Of a stretch of DNA of 64,000 nucleotides, positions 7,738 to 16,141 are shown in pieces; within the stretch, counting starts at the first letter, position 1, and each line of letters begins with the position of its first letter. This DNA is from Sphingobium naphthae. Its GTDB lineage: Bacteria > Pseudomonadota > Alphaproteobacteria > Sphingomonadales > Sphingomonadaceae. The notes beneath the pieces are model-generated. The model was given only the letters and a program-made list of their open reading frames with translations. It made no database searches and was not told the DNA's origin. The stretch covers positions 310,001-374,000 of the forward strand of contig NZ_JAJGNO010000001.1 in assembly GCF_020782235.1 (NCBI RefSeq). Direction: 5' to 3'. The translations under genes and the position numbers were made by a program.

Positions 7738-9990
7738 ATGCGCCTCGCCGCCCTGATCCTGCTGCCGCTCTGGCTGGCCGCCGCACCGGCGATCGCCCGC
7801 GCCCTGCCGGAGGAAGCGGCGATCACCGCGGGCAGCGACGCCCTGCGCTATCCCGCCGCGCGGCGGCTGAACCTGGTGGAGGATCATTTCGGCGTCCAGG
7901 TGGCCGATCCCTATCGCTGGCTCGAAAACGACCTGCGGGCAGATCCGGCGGTGCGCGACTGGGTGGCGCAGGAAAATGCGCTTACCCGCCGCTATCTCGA
8001 CGCGCTGCCGGGGCGCGATGCGCTCAAGGCCCGGCTGCAGGCGCTCTTCGCCCATGGCCGCTACACCGTGCCGCGCAAGGCGGGCGGCCGCTATTTCTAT
8101 GGCTATAACAAGGGTCTGGAAAACCAGACCCCGCTCTATGTCCGCGAAGGCCTGGCGGGACCGCAGCGGCTGCTGCTCGACCCCAATGGCTGGCCGGGCG
8201 ACGGGGCGAGCGCGCTGGCCGAATGGGCGCCCTCGCCCGACGGCAAATATCTCGCCTATGCCGTGCAGGATGCGGGCAGCGACTGGCGCACGCTGCGCCT
8301 GATCGACGTCGACAGCGGCCGGACGCTGGACGACGCGGTGCAATGGGTGAAATTTTCCCAGACCGCCTGGGACGGCCGCAGCGAAGGCTTTTTCTATTCG
8401 CGCTTTGCCGCGCCCCAGGCGGGCGAGGCCTTCCGCTCGACCAACCTTGGCCAAAGCCTCTATTATCACCGCATCGGCACGCCGCAGGCGCAGGACCAGC
8501 TGATCTACGCCACGCCCGACCGGCCGCGGCTCAGCCATCAGGCGCAGGTCACGGGCGACGGGCGCTGGCTGGTCATCAGCTCGTTCGAAGGGATCGATCC
8601 GCGCCGGGAAATCCATGTCGCCGAACTCACCGGCGGCCCGGCGACGCCCCGGCGCCTGATCCGCGGACCGGCCAATGACTGGCGGCTGATCGGCAGCCGC
8701 GGGTCCCTCCTCTATTTCCTCACCGACCAGCGCGCCGCGCATATGCGGGTGGTGACGCTCGACGCCGCCCGTCCCCGGCGCGCCGCGACCGAAATCGTGG
8801 CCGAACGCGCCGAAACGCTGGCGGGGGGCGCGCTGGTCGGCGACCGCATGATCCTGGCCTATATGAACGGCGCGCAGACCGTCGCCGAACTGGTGGAGCT
8901 GGACGGGCGCAAGGTGGGCGACGTGCCGCTGCCCGGCTTTGGCACGGCGGCGGGTTTCGGCGGCCGCGCCGGCGACCCGGAAACCTTTTTCAGCTTCTCG
9001 GGCTTCGTGACTCCGGCAAGCATCTACCGCTTCGACACGGCGACCCGCCAATATCAGCTGTTCGCCCGGCCCGACCTGCCCTTCGACCCCGATGACTATG
9101 GCATAGAACAGCGCGTCTACCCGTCGAAGGACGGAACGATGATCCCGCTCACCATCCTGCGCAAGAAGGCGCTGGCGGACCACGCCATCGCCGCGCCGAC
9201 CATTCTCTACGGCTATGGCGGCTTCAACATATCGCTGACGCCCGGCTATTCGGCAACGCGCATGGCCTGGCTGGAGCAGGGCGGCGTCTATGCCATCGCC
9301 AATCTGCGTGGCGGTGGCGAATTCGGCAAGGCCTGGCACGAGGCGGGGCGCGGCGCCAACAAGCAGAATGTGTTCGACGACTTCATCGCCGCAGCCGAAT
9401 ATCTGAAGGCCAATGGCTTCACCCCGCCCGACGGCCTCGCGATCGAAGGACGCTCCAATGGCGGGCTGCTGGTCGGCGCGGTGGTGAACCAGCGGCCCGA
9501 TCTCTTCGCTGCGGCGCTGCCGGCGGTCGGGGTGATGGACATGCTGCGCTTCGACCGCTTCACCGCCGGCCGCTACTGGGTCGACGATTATGGATCGCCC
9601 GCCGACGCGAAGGATTTCCCGCTGCTCTACGGCTATTCGCCCTATCACAACATAATGGGGGGAACGGACTATCCCGCCATTCTCGTCTCCACCGCCGACA
9701 CCGATGATCGGGTGGTGCCCGCGCACAGCTTCAAATATGCCGCCGCGCTCCAGGCCGCCGACCTCGGGCCGCGCCCGCGCCTGCTGCGCGTCGAGCGCCG
9801 CGCCGGGCATGGCGCGGGCAAGCCGGTCGACAAGCTGATCGACGAATATGCCGACAGCTACGCCTTCGCCGCGCATTTCACCGGTCTGGCGATCGAGGCG
9901 AAGCCCGCCGCGCCCCGTTCGGCCGCCCCGCGTTCAGCCACTGGACAGCCGGCCCGCTTTATGGCTCCGTCTGTCGCAGGAGGCGAATGA
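7738..9990 (+). CDS. Exported prolyl oligopeptidase (S9A family)
   Basis: A 750-residue serine peptidase with a signal peptide (RLAALILLPLWLAAAPAIARA), so periplasmic or secreted. The N-terminal part YPAARRLNLVEDHFGVQVADPYRWLE is typical of prolyl oligopeptidases; a beta-propeller spans about residues 90-460. The catalytic domain has LYGYGGFNIS, NLRGGGEFGKAWH, the nucleophile Ser573 in GRSNGGLL, Asp657 in TDDRVVP and His691 in RAGHGAGKP, so the triad looks intact. GAGAGG precedes the ATG. It is coupled by ATGA to the next gene. The family cuts after proline in short peptides; the true substrate here is unknown. Confidence 0.92.
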   Translation: MRLAALILLPLWLAAAPAIARALPEEAAITAGSDALRYPAARRLNLVEDHFGVQVADPYRWLENDLRADPAVRDWVAQENALTRRYLDALPGRDALKARLQALFAHGRYTVPRKAGGRYFYGYNKGLENQTPLYVREGLAGPQRLLLDPNGWPGDGASALAEWAPSPDGKYLAYAVQDAGSDWRTLRLIDVDSGRTLDDAVQWVKFSQTAWDGRSEGFFYSRFAAPQAGEAFRSTNLGQSLYYHRIGTPQAQDQLIYATPDRPRLSHQAQVTGDGRWLVISSFEGIDPRREIHVAELTGGPATPRRLIRGPANDWRLIGSRGSLLYFLTDQRAAHMRVVTLDAARPRRAATEIVAERAETLAGGALVGDRMILAYMNGAQTVAELVELDGRKVGDVPLPGFGTAAGFGGRAGDPETFFSFSGFVTPASIYRFDTATRQYQLFARPDLPFDPDDYGIEQRVYPSKDGTMIPLTILRKKALADHAIAAPTILYGYGGFNISLTPGYSATRMAWLEQGGVYAIANLRGGGEFGKAWHEAGRGANKQNVFDDFIAAAEYLKANGFTPPDGLAIEGRSNGGLLVGAVVNQRPDLFAAALPAVGVMDMLRFDRFTAGRYWVDDYGSPADAKDFPLLYGYSPYHNIMGGTDYPAILVSTADTDDRVVPAHSFKYAAALQAADLGPRPRLLRVERRAGHGAGKPVDKLIDEYADSYAFAAHFTGLAIEAKPAAPRSAAPRSATGQPARFMAPSVAGGE

Positions 9991-10613
9991 GCATGATCGG
10001 AACCAAGGCACGCTGGATGACCGGAGCGCTGGTAAGCGCGGGGCTGATGCTGGGCAGCGTCAGCGCGGCCGAGGCGCGGCCACGCTGGGACCGTGGATAT
10101 GATCGGGGCTGGGACCGGCACCATCATCGCCATGGCGACGACGGTTTTGGCGTGGGCGACGCGATCGGCGTCGCCGCGCTGGTCGGCGCCGTGGCGATCG
10201 TCGCCAATTCCCTCTCGAAGGACCGCAAGGTTCGCGACCCCATCACCGGCGGCGAATATGATGCGCCCCCGCCCAGCGCCGGCACCGACTATGGCGCCGA
10301 CGTGGCGGATGCGCCCGCGCCCGTCGATGAGGGCGATTTTTCCGACATCGCCGCGCAGGACGACGCCATGACCGACGCCTGCGCCCGCGCCGCCCGCGAC
10401 GAGGCGCAGCAGGCCGGCGGCGGCTATGCCGAAATCCGCACCATGGCCAGCCCCGTTGCCGGAGCCGATGGCGGCTATAATATCGACGGCGAAGTCGAAC
10501 AGCGCGCCGGCTATCGCGCCACCAGCGGCGAGACGCGCCGCTTCACCTGCACGATCGGCCGCGACGGGCGGGTTGCCCAGGTCTATTTGAGCCGCGACCT
10601 GGTTTCGCGCTGA
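9987..10613 (+). CDS. Exported hypothetical protein, His/Asp-rich N-terminus
   Basis: A 208-residue protein with a signal peptide ending near AAEARP. The mature N-terminus has a His/Arg/Asp cluster (RGWDRHHHRHGDD) that could bind metal, then a hydrophobic Gly/Ala/Val segment (about residues 56-75) that may be a membrane helix or hairpin. The remainder is acidic, with two Cys (one in TDACARAARDEA, one in RRFTCTIG) and a C-terminal TCTIGRDGRVAQVYL strand pattern seen in many sphingomonad exported proteins. No named family is recognised. It overlaps the peptidase gene by ATGA, so the two are probably co-expressed. Confidence 0.75.
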   Translation: MSMIGTKARWMTGALVSAGLMLGSVSAAEARPRWDRGYDRGWDRHHHRHGDDGFGVGDAIGVAALVGAVAIVANSLSKDRKVRDPITGGEYDAPPPSAGTDYGADVADAPAPVDEGDFSDIAAQDDAMTDACARAARDEAQQAGGGYAEIRTMASPVAGADGGYNIDGEVEQRAGYRATSGETRRFTCTIGRDGRVAQVYLSRDLVSR

Positions 10614-10682
10614 CCCGCATCCGGTTTTGCTGTCGGCGTTCCCGAAGCTGGGCTAGCATCGCCCCCGAATCAGGGGGTTGGG

Positions 10683-11282
10683 GTGTCGGGCTTTCTCTTC
10701 GCGCCGGAGAATATCGTCTTCGTGTCGGCCTTCGCGCTGATGCTGGTGATCGGCGTCGTCCAGGCGCTGGGGTTGGGGGGCGACGCCGATCTCGATCTGG
10801 ATGGCGACGCTGACCTGCTGGGCTGGCTCGGCTTTGGCCGGCTGCCGCTGCTGGCGCTGATCGCCATCTTCCTCACCGCCTTCTCTGTCCTTGGGCTTTT
10901 GGGCCAGCAGGCCGCGCATGATCTAGTCGGCGCCATGCTGTCGCCCTGGATCGCAGTGCCGGCCGCGGCCGTGCTGGCGCTGCCAGCGACCGGCCTTGCC
11001 GCACGCCTGCTCGCGCCGCTGCTGCCGCGCGACCACAGCACCGCCATCCCGCTCGACCATCTGGTCGGCAGCCACGCCACCATCGTCACCGGCCACGCCA
11101 GCGCCGGCTCGCCCGCCCGCGCCCGGGTCGAGGACCCTCATGGCCAGCATCATTATGTCATGGTGGAGCCCGACAGCGATGGCGCCCGGCTGGAGGAGGG
11201 CGAGACGATCCTGCTCGTCCGCCGAGAAAGCCACATCTTCCGCGCCATATCCCATGGCGACCATTATCTGCCCCGTCTCTGA
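10683..11282 (+). CDS. YqiJ-like membrane protein with OB-like C-terminus
   Basis: A 199-residue protein with three or four membrane helices (about residues 9-29, 50-75 and 85-112) and a soluble C-terminal beta-rich part (LVGSHATIVTG...GETILLV) that resembles an OB/NfeD-type fold. It starts at GTG 10683 with a G-rich upstream region. It is followed 12 bases later by a flotillin gene. That order and architecture match the YqiJ-YqiK pairing, in which a NfeD/YqiJ-like partner accompanies a flotillin in membrane microdomains. The pairing is known for the families; partnership here is inferred from context. Confidence 0.8.
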   Translation: MSGFLFAPENIVFVSAFALMLVIGVVQALGLGGDADLDLDGDADLLGWLGFGRLPLLALIAIFLTAFSVLGLLGQQAAHDLVGAMLSPWIAVPAAAVLALPATGLAARLLAPLLPRDHSTAIPLDHLVGSHATIVTGHASAGSPARARVEDPHGQHHYVMVEPDSDGARLEEGETILLVRRESHIFRAISHGDHYLPRL

Positions 11283-11294
11283 GGAGAGTATGTC

Positions 11295-13010
11295 ATGAAC
11301 CTTCCCGTCGTGCAGGACAGCGTCTCCGTCCTGCCCTATGCGATGATCGCGGGCAGCGGCCTGCTCGTCCTCATCGTGCTCGGCATCGTCATCGCGCGCC
11401 TCTACAAGCGCGCATCCAAGGAAATCGGCTTCGTGCGCACCGGTTTCGGCGGCGAGAAGGTGGTGATGAACGGCGGCGCGCTGGTGCTGCCGATCTTCCA
11501 CGAAACCATGCCGGTCAACATGAACACCGTCCGCCTTGCCGTGGAACGCAAGAATGCCGACGCGCTGATCACGCTGGACCGCCTGCGCATCGACGTGAAG
11601 GCCGAATTCTACGTCCGCGTGAAGCCCGATGCGCAGTCGATCGCGATCGCCGCGCAGACGCTGGGCATGCGCACCATGAACCCCGAAGCGCTCAAGGAAC
11701 TGGTCGAAGGCAAGTTCGTCGACGCGCTCCGTTCGGTCGCCGCCGGCATGACCATGAACCAGCTGCACGAACAGCGCAGCGAATTCGTGCAGAAGGTGCA
11801 GCAGGTCTCCTCGGTCGATCTCGCCATGAACGGCCTTGAGCTGGAAAGCGTGTCGCTGACCGGTCTCGACCAGACCTCGATCGAGCATTTCAACGCGAAC
11901 AACGCTTTCGACGCCGAGGGCCTGACCAAGCTCACCGAACAGATCGAGCTGCGCAAGAAGACCCGCAACGACATCGAGCAGGAAACCCGCGTCCAGATCG
12001 AGACCAAGAATCTGGAGGCCGAGCGCCAGTCGATGATCATCGCGCGCGACACCGAATTTGCGCGGCTGGAGCAGGAGCGCGAGGTGGAGATGCGCCGCGC
12101 CGAGCAGGCGGCCGAAGTCGCGCGCGAGCAGGCGCTGCGCAGCCAGGAGGCCGATCAGGCGCGGATCGAGGCGAAGAAGCTGGTCGACAGCCAGCAGATC
12201 GAGGCCGACCGCACCGTCAAGCAGGCGCGTATCGCGCAGGAACAGGCGCTCGAACTCGCGCGCCAGGAACAGCAGATCGCGGTCCAGAACAAGAGCCGCC
12301 AGGAAAGCCAGGCTAGGGCCGAAGCCGACGAGGCGCGGGCCAAGGCCGTGGCCGCCGAAGAGCAGGTGCAGACGTCCCGCGCCACCGAAGTCGCCGAACG
12401 CGCCAAGCGCATCGAACTGATCGACGCCGCGCGCGAAGCGGAACGCGCTGCGATCCAGGTCCGGGTCGAGGCGGAGGCCGAGAAGCAGGCGGCGGCCGAC
12501 CGCGCCGAAGCCATGCGTCTCGCCGCCGAGGGCGAGGCCGAAGCCGCCAAGCTGCGCGCCGACGCCGATCGCGTCCGCTTCGAAGTGGAAGCGGCGGGCC
12601 AGCGCGCCGTCAATGAAGCGGCCAACATCCTCTCCTCCGACCAGGTCTCGCTCCAGACCAAGATGGCGCTGCTCAAGGTCCTGCCCGACCTGGTGCGCGA
12701 AGCGGCCAAGCCGATGGAAGCGATCGATTCGATCCGCATCGTTCAGGTCGATGGTCTTACCGGCCATGGCGGTGGCGGCGCGGATGGCGTGGCGGGCGGC
12801 GACCAGAATCTCGCCAATGCGGCCGTATCGGCGGCGCTGCGCTACCGCGCCCAGGCGCCAGTGATCGACGGCCTGATGAAGGAACTCGGCCTCGACGGCT
12901 CCAGCCTCGACGCCCTGGTCAAGGGCGCCGCCGCGCCAGCGCCCATGGCCGCCGTCGCTCCGGTCATCGTCGAGGAAATCCTGCCGGAAAAGGGCGAGCC
13001 CCAGGCATAA
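11295..13010 (+). CDS. Flotillin family protein (YqiK type)
   Basis: A 571-residue flotillin: an N-terminal membrane helix (about residues 14-36), the SPFH/band-7 domain (KEIGFVRTGFGGEKVVMNGG ... VEGKFVDALRSVAAGMTMNQLHEQR), then a long Ala/Glu/Arg-rich coiled coil from about 210 to 430 and a flotillin C-terminal domain. Flotillins scaffold inner-membrane microdomains, here probably with the preceding YqiJ-like protein. GAGGAG occurs 8 bases before the ATG. A GC-rich hairpin follows the stop. Confidence 0.92.
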   Translation: MNLPVVQDSVSVLPYAMIAGSGLLVLIVLGIVIARLYKRASKEIGFVRTGFGGEKVVMNGGALVLPIFHETMPVNMNTVRLAVERKNADALITLDRLRIDVKAEFYVRVKPDAQSIAIAAQTLGMRTMNPEALKELVEGKFVDALRSVAAGMTMNQLHEQRSEFVQKVQQVSSVDLAMNGLELESVSLTGLDQTSIEHFNANNAFDAEGLTKLTEQIELRKKTRNDIEQETRVQIETKNLEAERQSMIIARDTEFARLEQEREVEMRRAEQAAEVAREQALRSQEADQARIEAKKLVDSQQIEADRTVKQARIAQEQALELARQEQQIAVQNKSRQESQARAEADEARAKAVAAEEQVQTSRATEVAERAKRIELIDAAREAERAAIQVRVEAEAEKQAAADRAEAMRLAAEGEAEAAKLRADADRVRFEVEAAGQRAVNEAANILSSDQVSLQTKMALLKVLPDLVREAAKPMEAIDSIRIVQVDGLTGHGGGGADGVAGGDQNLANAAVSAALRYRAQAPVIDGLMKELGLDGSSLDALVKGAAAPAPMAAVAPVIVEEILPEKGEPQA

Positions 13011-13012
13011 GC

Positions 13013-13055
13013 CCTGTGCCCGGCGTCGTCCCTGATGGAGGCAGCCGGGCACAGG
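13013..13055 (+). terminator. GC-rich hairpin after flotillin gene
   Basis: CCTGTGCCCGGC (13013-13024) and GCCGGGCACAGG (13044-13055) are a perfect 12-base inverted repeat starting two bases after the flotillin stop. There is no T-run, so it may be a Rho-assisted or processing structure rather than a classical terminator. Confidence 0.45.
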
Positions 13056-13201
13056 CTAGCGCCCCATCCTTTGTCCTGAGTTGGGGGAAGACAGCAACCG
13101 ACAGACGGGATGGCGGACACCCTCTTTCACCCAAACAAAGGGAGGTGGCAGCACGAACTGCGGTAGGGCGCTCCGGCTGATCCATGGCGCGGCGCCCCCG
13201 A

Positions 13202-14176
13202 TCAGTCCGGGTGTCGCGCCATGAAATCGAGAATCAGCCCGGCGATGTCGTCGGTTTTCTCGTCGAGCGCGAAGTGGCCTGCGTCGAGCAGGTGGATTTC
13301 GGCATCGGGGACATCCTTCCTGAAGGCCGCGCCACCGGCCGCAACGAAGGACGGGTCATTGGCTCCCCACACGACCAGGGTCGGCGGCTGATGGTCGCGA
13401 AGCCACGCCTGCCACTGCGGATAGGCCGCGACGTTGGTTCGGTAGTCGTGCAGCAACGCCGACTGGATCGCTCTTTGTCCCGGTTTCGACAGGTGCGCAT
13501 ATTCGTCCAGCCACGCCTGCGGATCATAGCGCTGGGGATGCGCGCTGCCGGCGATATGACGCTGCATCGTCGTTTCGAATGACAAGAAGGTGTCGACGAT
13601 CTCCGGATGCGCTTTCGGGTCGGCCCAGAAGCGGGCAATGCCGGGCCATTTCTTGCCCAGACCTTCGTGATAGGCATTGCCATTCTGGGTGATAAGCGCG
13701 TGCAGGCGCTCGGGATGCGCCAGCATCAGGCGGAAACCGACCGGCGCGCCGTAATCGTGAATGTAGAGGCTGTAGCGGTCGATCTTCAGGCGGACGAGCA
13801 GATCGTCCATCACCTTCGCGAGATGGTCGAATGTATAGGGAAATAGCGAGGGATCGGGCGCATCGCTTTGCCCAAAGCCCGGATAGTCTGGCGCGATGAT
13901 GTGATAGCGGGTGGCCAGCAATGGGATCAACGCCTCATATTGCCGGGACGACGTCGGGAACCCATGCAGCAAAATAATGGTCGGCGCGTCCTTTGGGCCC
14001 GCTTCGCGATAGAAGACCCCGACGCCATCGATCTGCACCTTGTGGTAGGTCGTGGTCGAATGAGTCGATGGCTGTGGCGCGGCCCATGCTGCCGGCGCGA
14101 GGCTCGATGACAAGGCGGCGACGGCCGCGAGCCTTGCTATGCGATGCCTGAGGCGGATTGGCGGGCGGCACATCAT
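13202..14176 (-). CDS. Exported alpha/beta hydrolase, dehalogenase/epoxide-hydrolase type
   Basis: A 324-residue alpha/beta hydrolase with a cleavable signal (hydrophobic residues 15-32, AWA before AAPQ). The oxyanion motif HGFPTSSRQY starts at residue 71. The nucleophile elbow IHDYGAPVG places Asp141 where serine esterases have Ser, which is the haloalkane dehalogenase/epoxide hydrolase arrangement. The acid is probably in WGANDPS, and the His in DAGHFALDE. Substrate cannot be read from sequence. Two ATGs are adjacent at the start; either could serve. Third-position base use is visibly less GC-biased than in neighbours such as guaA. It is monocistronic and divergent from the efflux gene. Confidence 0.85.
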   Translation of the reverse strand: MMCRPPIRLRHRIARLAAVAALSSSLAPAAWAAPQPSTHSTTTYHKVQIDGVGVFYREAGPKDAPTIILLHGFPTSSRQYEALIPLLATRYHIIAPDYPGFGQSDAPDPSLFPYTFDHLAKVMDDLLVRLKIDRYSLYIHDYGAPVGFRLMLAHPERLHALITQNGNAYHEGLGKKWPGIARFWADPKAHPEIVDTFLSFETTMQRHIAGSAHPQRYDPQAWLDEYAHLSKPGQRAIQSALLHDYRTNVAAYPQWQAWLRDHQPPTLVVWGANDPSFVAAGGAAFRKDVPDAEIHLLDAGHFALDEKTDDIAGLILDFMARHPD

Positions 14177-14815
14177 GATGGATACCTATTGGCGGCCATA
14201 TGCGCGTCTGGAGCGAGACGGGCTGACCGGCAGGAGTGGAACGCAGTCCTCTTCACTTTCGCCAAAGCGCGGGGCCTGGTTACATCGACCAGTCGCAATG
14301 GACGTTCACGTCGACCAGGCACGGACATTCTTCGCCCGTTTCAAGCACCCGGGCAGCTTTGGATGAGGGAGATCGGCACAGGCCGCGAACGCAGGAATCC
14401 CTACCGCGACCGCTCCTTGACCGCTGTCCCGAGCAATATTTCGCCCTTCACACCGCGCCGTTCGCTTATCCGGTATGTGCGACACGCCGAGCCGGCGTTC
14501 TCCCCGCCTCCCTCGTCTACAGGCCTTCCAAAGTTGGAGATTTGCTGATCTATCCTGATCGATGTCCACCTGCTCGCCTCCTATCCCGCGCGCTGCCAGC
14601 CAGTGCGACTCAGGCCCGCCGCTTCGTCGTCGTGCAGGCACACAATCGAGCGCGCGTCGCCGCAACCCGCCTGTCGCCTCGCTGTCGCGTCCGTGTCGCT
14701 TCGCTGTCGCATACCGGGCGCAAAGCGGGCGCTTCCGGGCCAAAAAGCGCGACGACACTGTGAACTTCGCCGCGACGACCTTTCCATTCACGCGCCGCAG
14801 CGATAGCCCCGCGCC
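14177..14815. other. Gene-free 639-bp region between hydrolase and efflux pump
   Basis: I see no coding sequence I can support. Open frames on both strands lack any family resemblance, have mixed codon use, and none starts with a good ribosome-binding site. The stretch must hold the divergent promoters of the hydrolase and the efflux gene. The right part contains four phased TGTCGC repeats (14672-14710). The left part could be decayed coding sequence. Confidence 0.5.
14672..14710. repeat. Four TGTCGC repeats at exact 11-bp period
   Basis: TGTCGC begins at 14672, 14683, 14694 and 14705, always 11 bases apart; the five-base fillers differ (CTCGC, GTCCG, TTCGC). A period of 11 is not a multiple of three, which argues against coding constraint. 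It is close to one helical turn, so the copies would face the same side of DNA. The block ends 105 bases before the efflux-pump start. Confidence 0.7.
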
Positions 14816-16057
14816 ATGACCGCGCCAGCGCCAGCCCCATCCCGTCGCACCGCCGCGATTCTCTTCATTCTGGTGACGGCCCTGCTCGACGTCATGTCGA
14901 TGGGCATCGTCATCCCGGTGCTGCCGCAGCTGATCGAGCGGCTGGCCGGCTCCAATGCCAGCGCGGGCATGTGGAACGGCCTCTTCGTCGCTCTTTGGGC
15001 CGGGATGCAGTTTCTCTGTTCACCCGTCATCGGCTCCCTGTCGGACCGGTTCGGGCGGCGGCCGGTCATTCTCGTCTCGGTCGCGGGCCTCGCGCTCGAT
15101 TATGTGCTGATGGCGCTGGCGCCCAGTCTCTGGTGGCTGGCGGTGGGCCGCATCCTCGCGGGCGTCACTTCCTCCAGCTTCACTTCTGCCTTCGCCTATA
15201 TGGCCGACATCACCCCGCCCGAAGCACGCGCGCGCGGCTATGGCCTGATCGGCGCGGCGTTCAGCGCGGGCTTCGTCGCCGGTCCGCTGCTGGGCGGCGT
15301 GCTGGGCGAAATTTCGCTGCGCGCACCCTTCTGGGCGGCGGCGGGCCTCTCTGGCCTGGCTTTCCTCTATGGGCTGGTGGTGCTGCCCGAATCACTTGCC
15401 CCGGAAAAGCGCATGGCTTTCAGCTGGCGGCGCGCCAATCCGTTCGGGGCGCTGCGGCTGCTGCGCTCCCACCCGGAGCTCTCCAGCCTCGCCGGCGTCA
15501 ATTTCCTGCTCTATTTCGCCCATCATCTCTTCTCCGCCGTCTTCGTCCTCTATGCCGGCGACCGCTATGGCTGGGGCGCGTGGCAGGTGGGCACGCTGCT
15601 GGCGCTGGTCGGCCTGATGGATATGGGCGTGCAGGGCCTGCTCGTCGGCCCGGTGGTCAAGCGGATCGGCGATCGGCGCACGATGGTCGTCGGCCTGTCC
15701 TTCGGCGCTCTGGGCGTGGCGGCAATGGGTCTGGCGCCCACCGGCTGGCTCTTCGTCGCCGCCATGTTCCCCAACGCGCTCTGGGGCCTTGCCATGCCGA
15801 CCATCCAGTCGCTGATGACTCGCCGCGTTTCCGAAAGCGAGCAGGGCCAGCTGCAGGGCGCGAACAACAGCGTCGGCGCGATCGCCGGCATCGTTTCGCC
15901 GCTCTTCTTCGGCGCCGTCTATTCGCTGTCGGTGGGGCCCCGCCCCGCCCTGCCCTTCATCGGCAGCGCGTTCCTGATCGCCGCGCTGGTGCTGGCGGGG
16001 GCGGCGCTGCTCGGCGAGGCGGCGGGGCGCGGGCGAGAGGATGCGCATGCGCCCTGA
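14816..16057 (+). CDS. MFS efflux transporter, Tet(A)-like
   Basis: A 413-residue major facilitator with 12 predicted membrane helices. The loop between helices 2 and 3 has the MFS motif GSLSDRFGRRPV. LLDVMSMGIVIPVLPQL in helix 1 and GAAFSAGFVAGPLLGG in helix 5 (motif C-like) are typical of the TCR/TetA proton-drug antiporter group. Such proteins export tetracycline or other small molecules, but chromosomal homologues in sphingomonads need not give resistance. No tetR-like regulator is adjacent; candidate operator repeats lie about 100 bases upstream. Confidence 0.88.
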   Translation: MTAPAPAPSRRTAAILFILVTALLDVMSMGIVIPVLPQLIERLAGSNASAGMWNGLFVALWAGMQFLCSPVIGSLSDRFGRRPVILVSVAGLALDYVLMALAPSLWWLAVGRILAGVTSSSFTSAFAYMADITPPEARARGYGLIGAAFSAGFVAGPLLGGVLGEISLRAPFWAAAGLSGLAFLYGLVVLPESLAPEKRMAFSWRRANPFGALRLLRSHPELSSLAGVNFLLYFAHHLFSAVFVLYAGDRYGWGAWQVGTLLALVGLMDMGVQGLLVGPVVKRIGDRRTMVVGLSFGALGVAAMGLAPTGWLFVAAMFPNALWGLAMPTIQSLMTRRVSESEQGQLQGANNSVGAIAGIVSPLFFGAVYSLSVGPRPALPFIGSAFLIAALVLAGAALLGEAAGRGREDAHAP

Positions 16058-16141
16058 TCGGTCCCGCGCAACTGGACAACGGCCCAAGGGACGACTAACC
16101 GGGCGCGAATCCCTTCCACCGTTCGACATAAAGGCGATTCG

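Noticed and set aside
14236..14791. Overlapping open frames of 134-175 codons on both strands in the gene-free gap
   Set aside because: None has a ribosome-binding site, recognisable motif or consistent codon use. Overlap on both strands is expected in GC-rich non-coding DNA.
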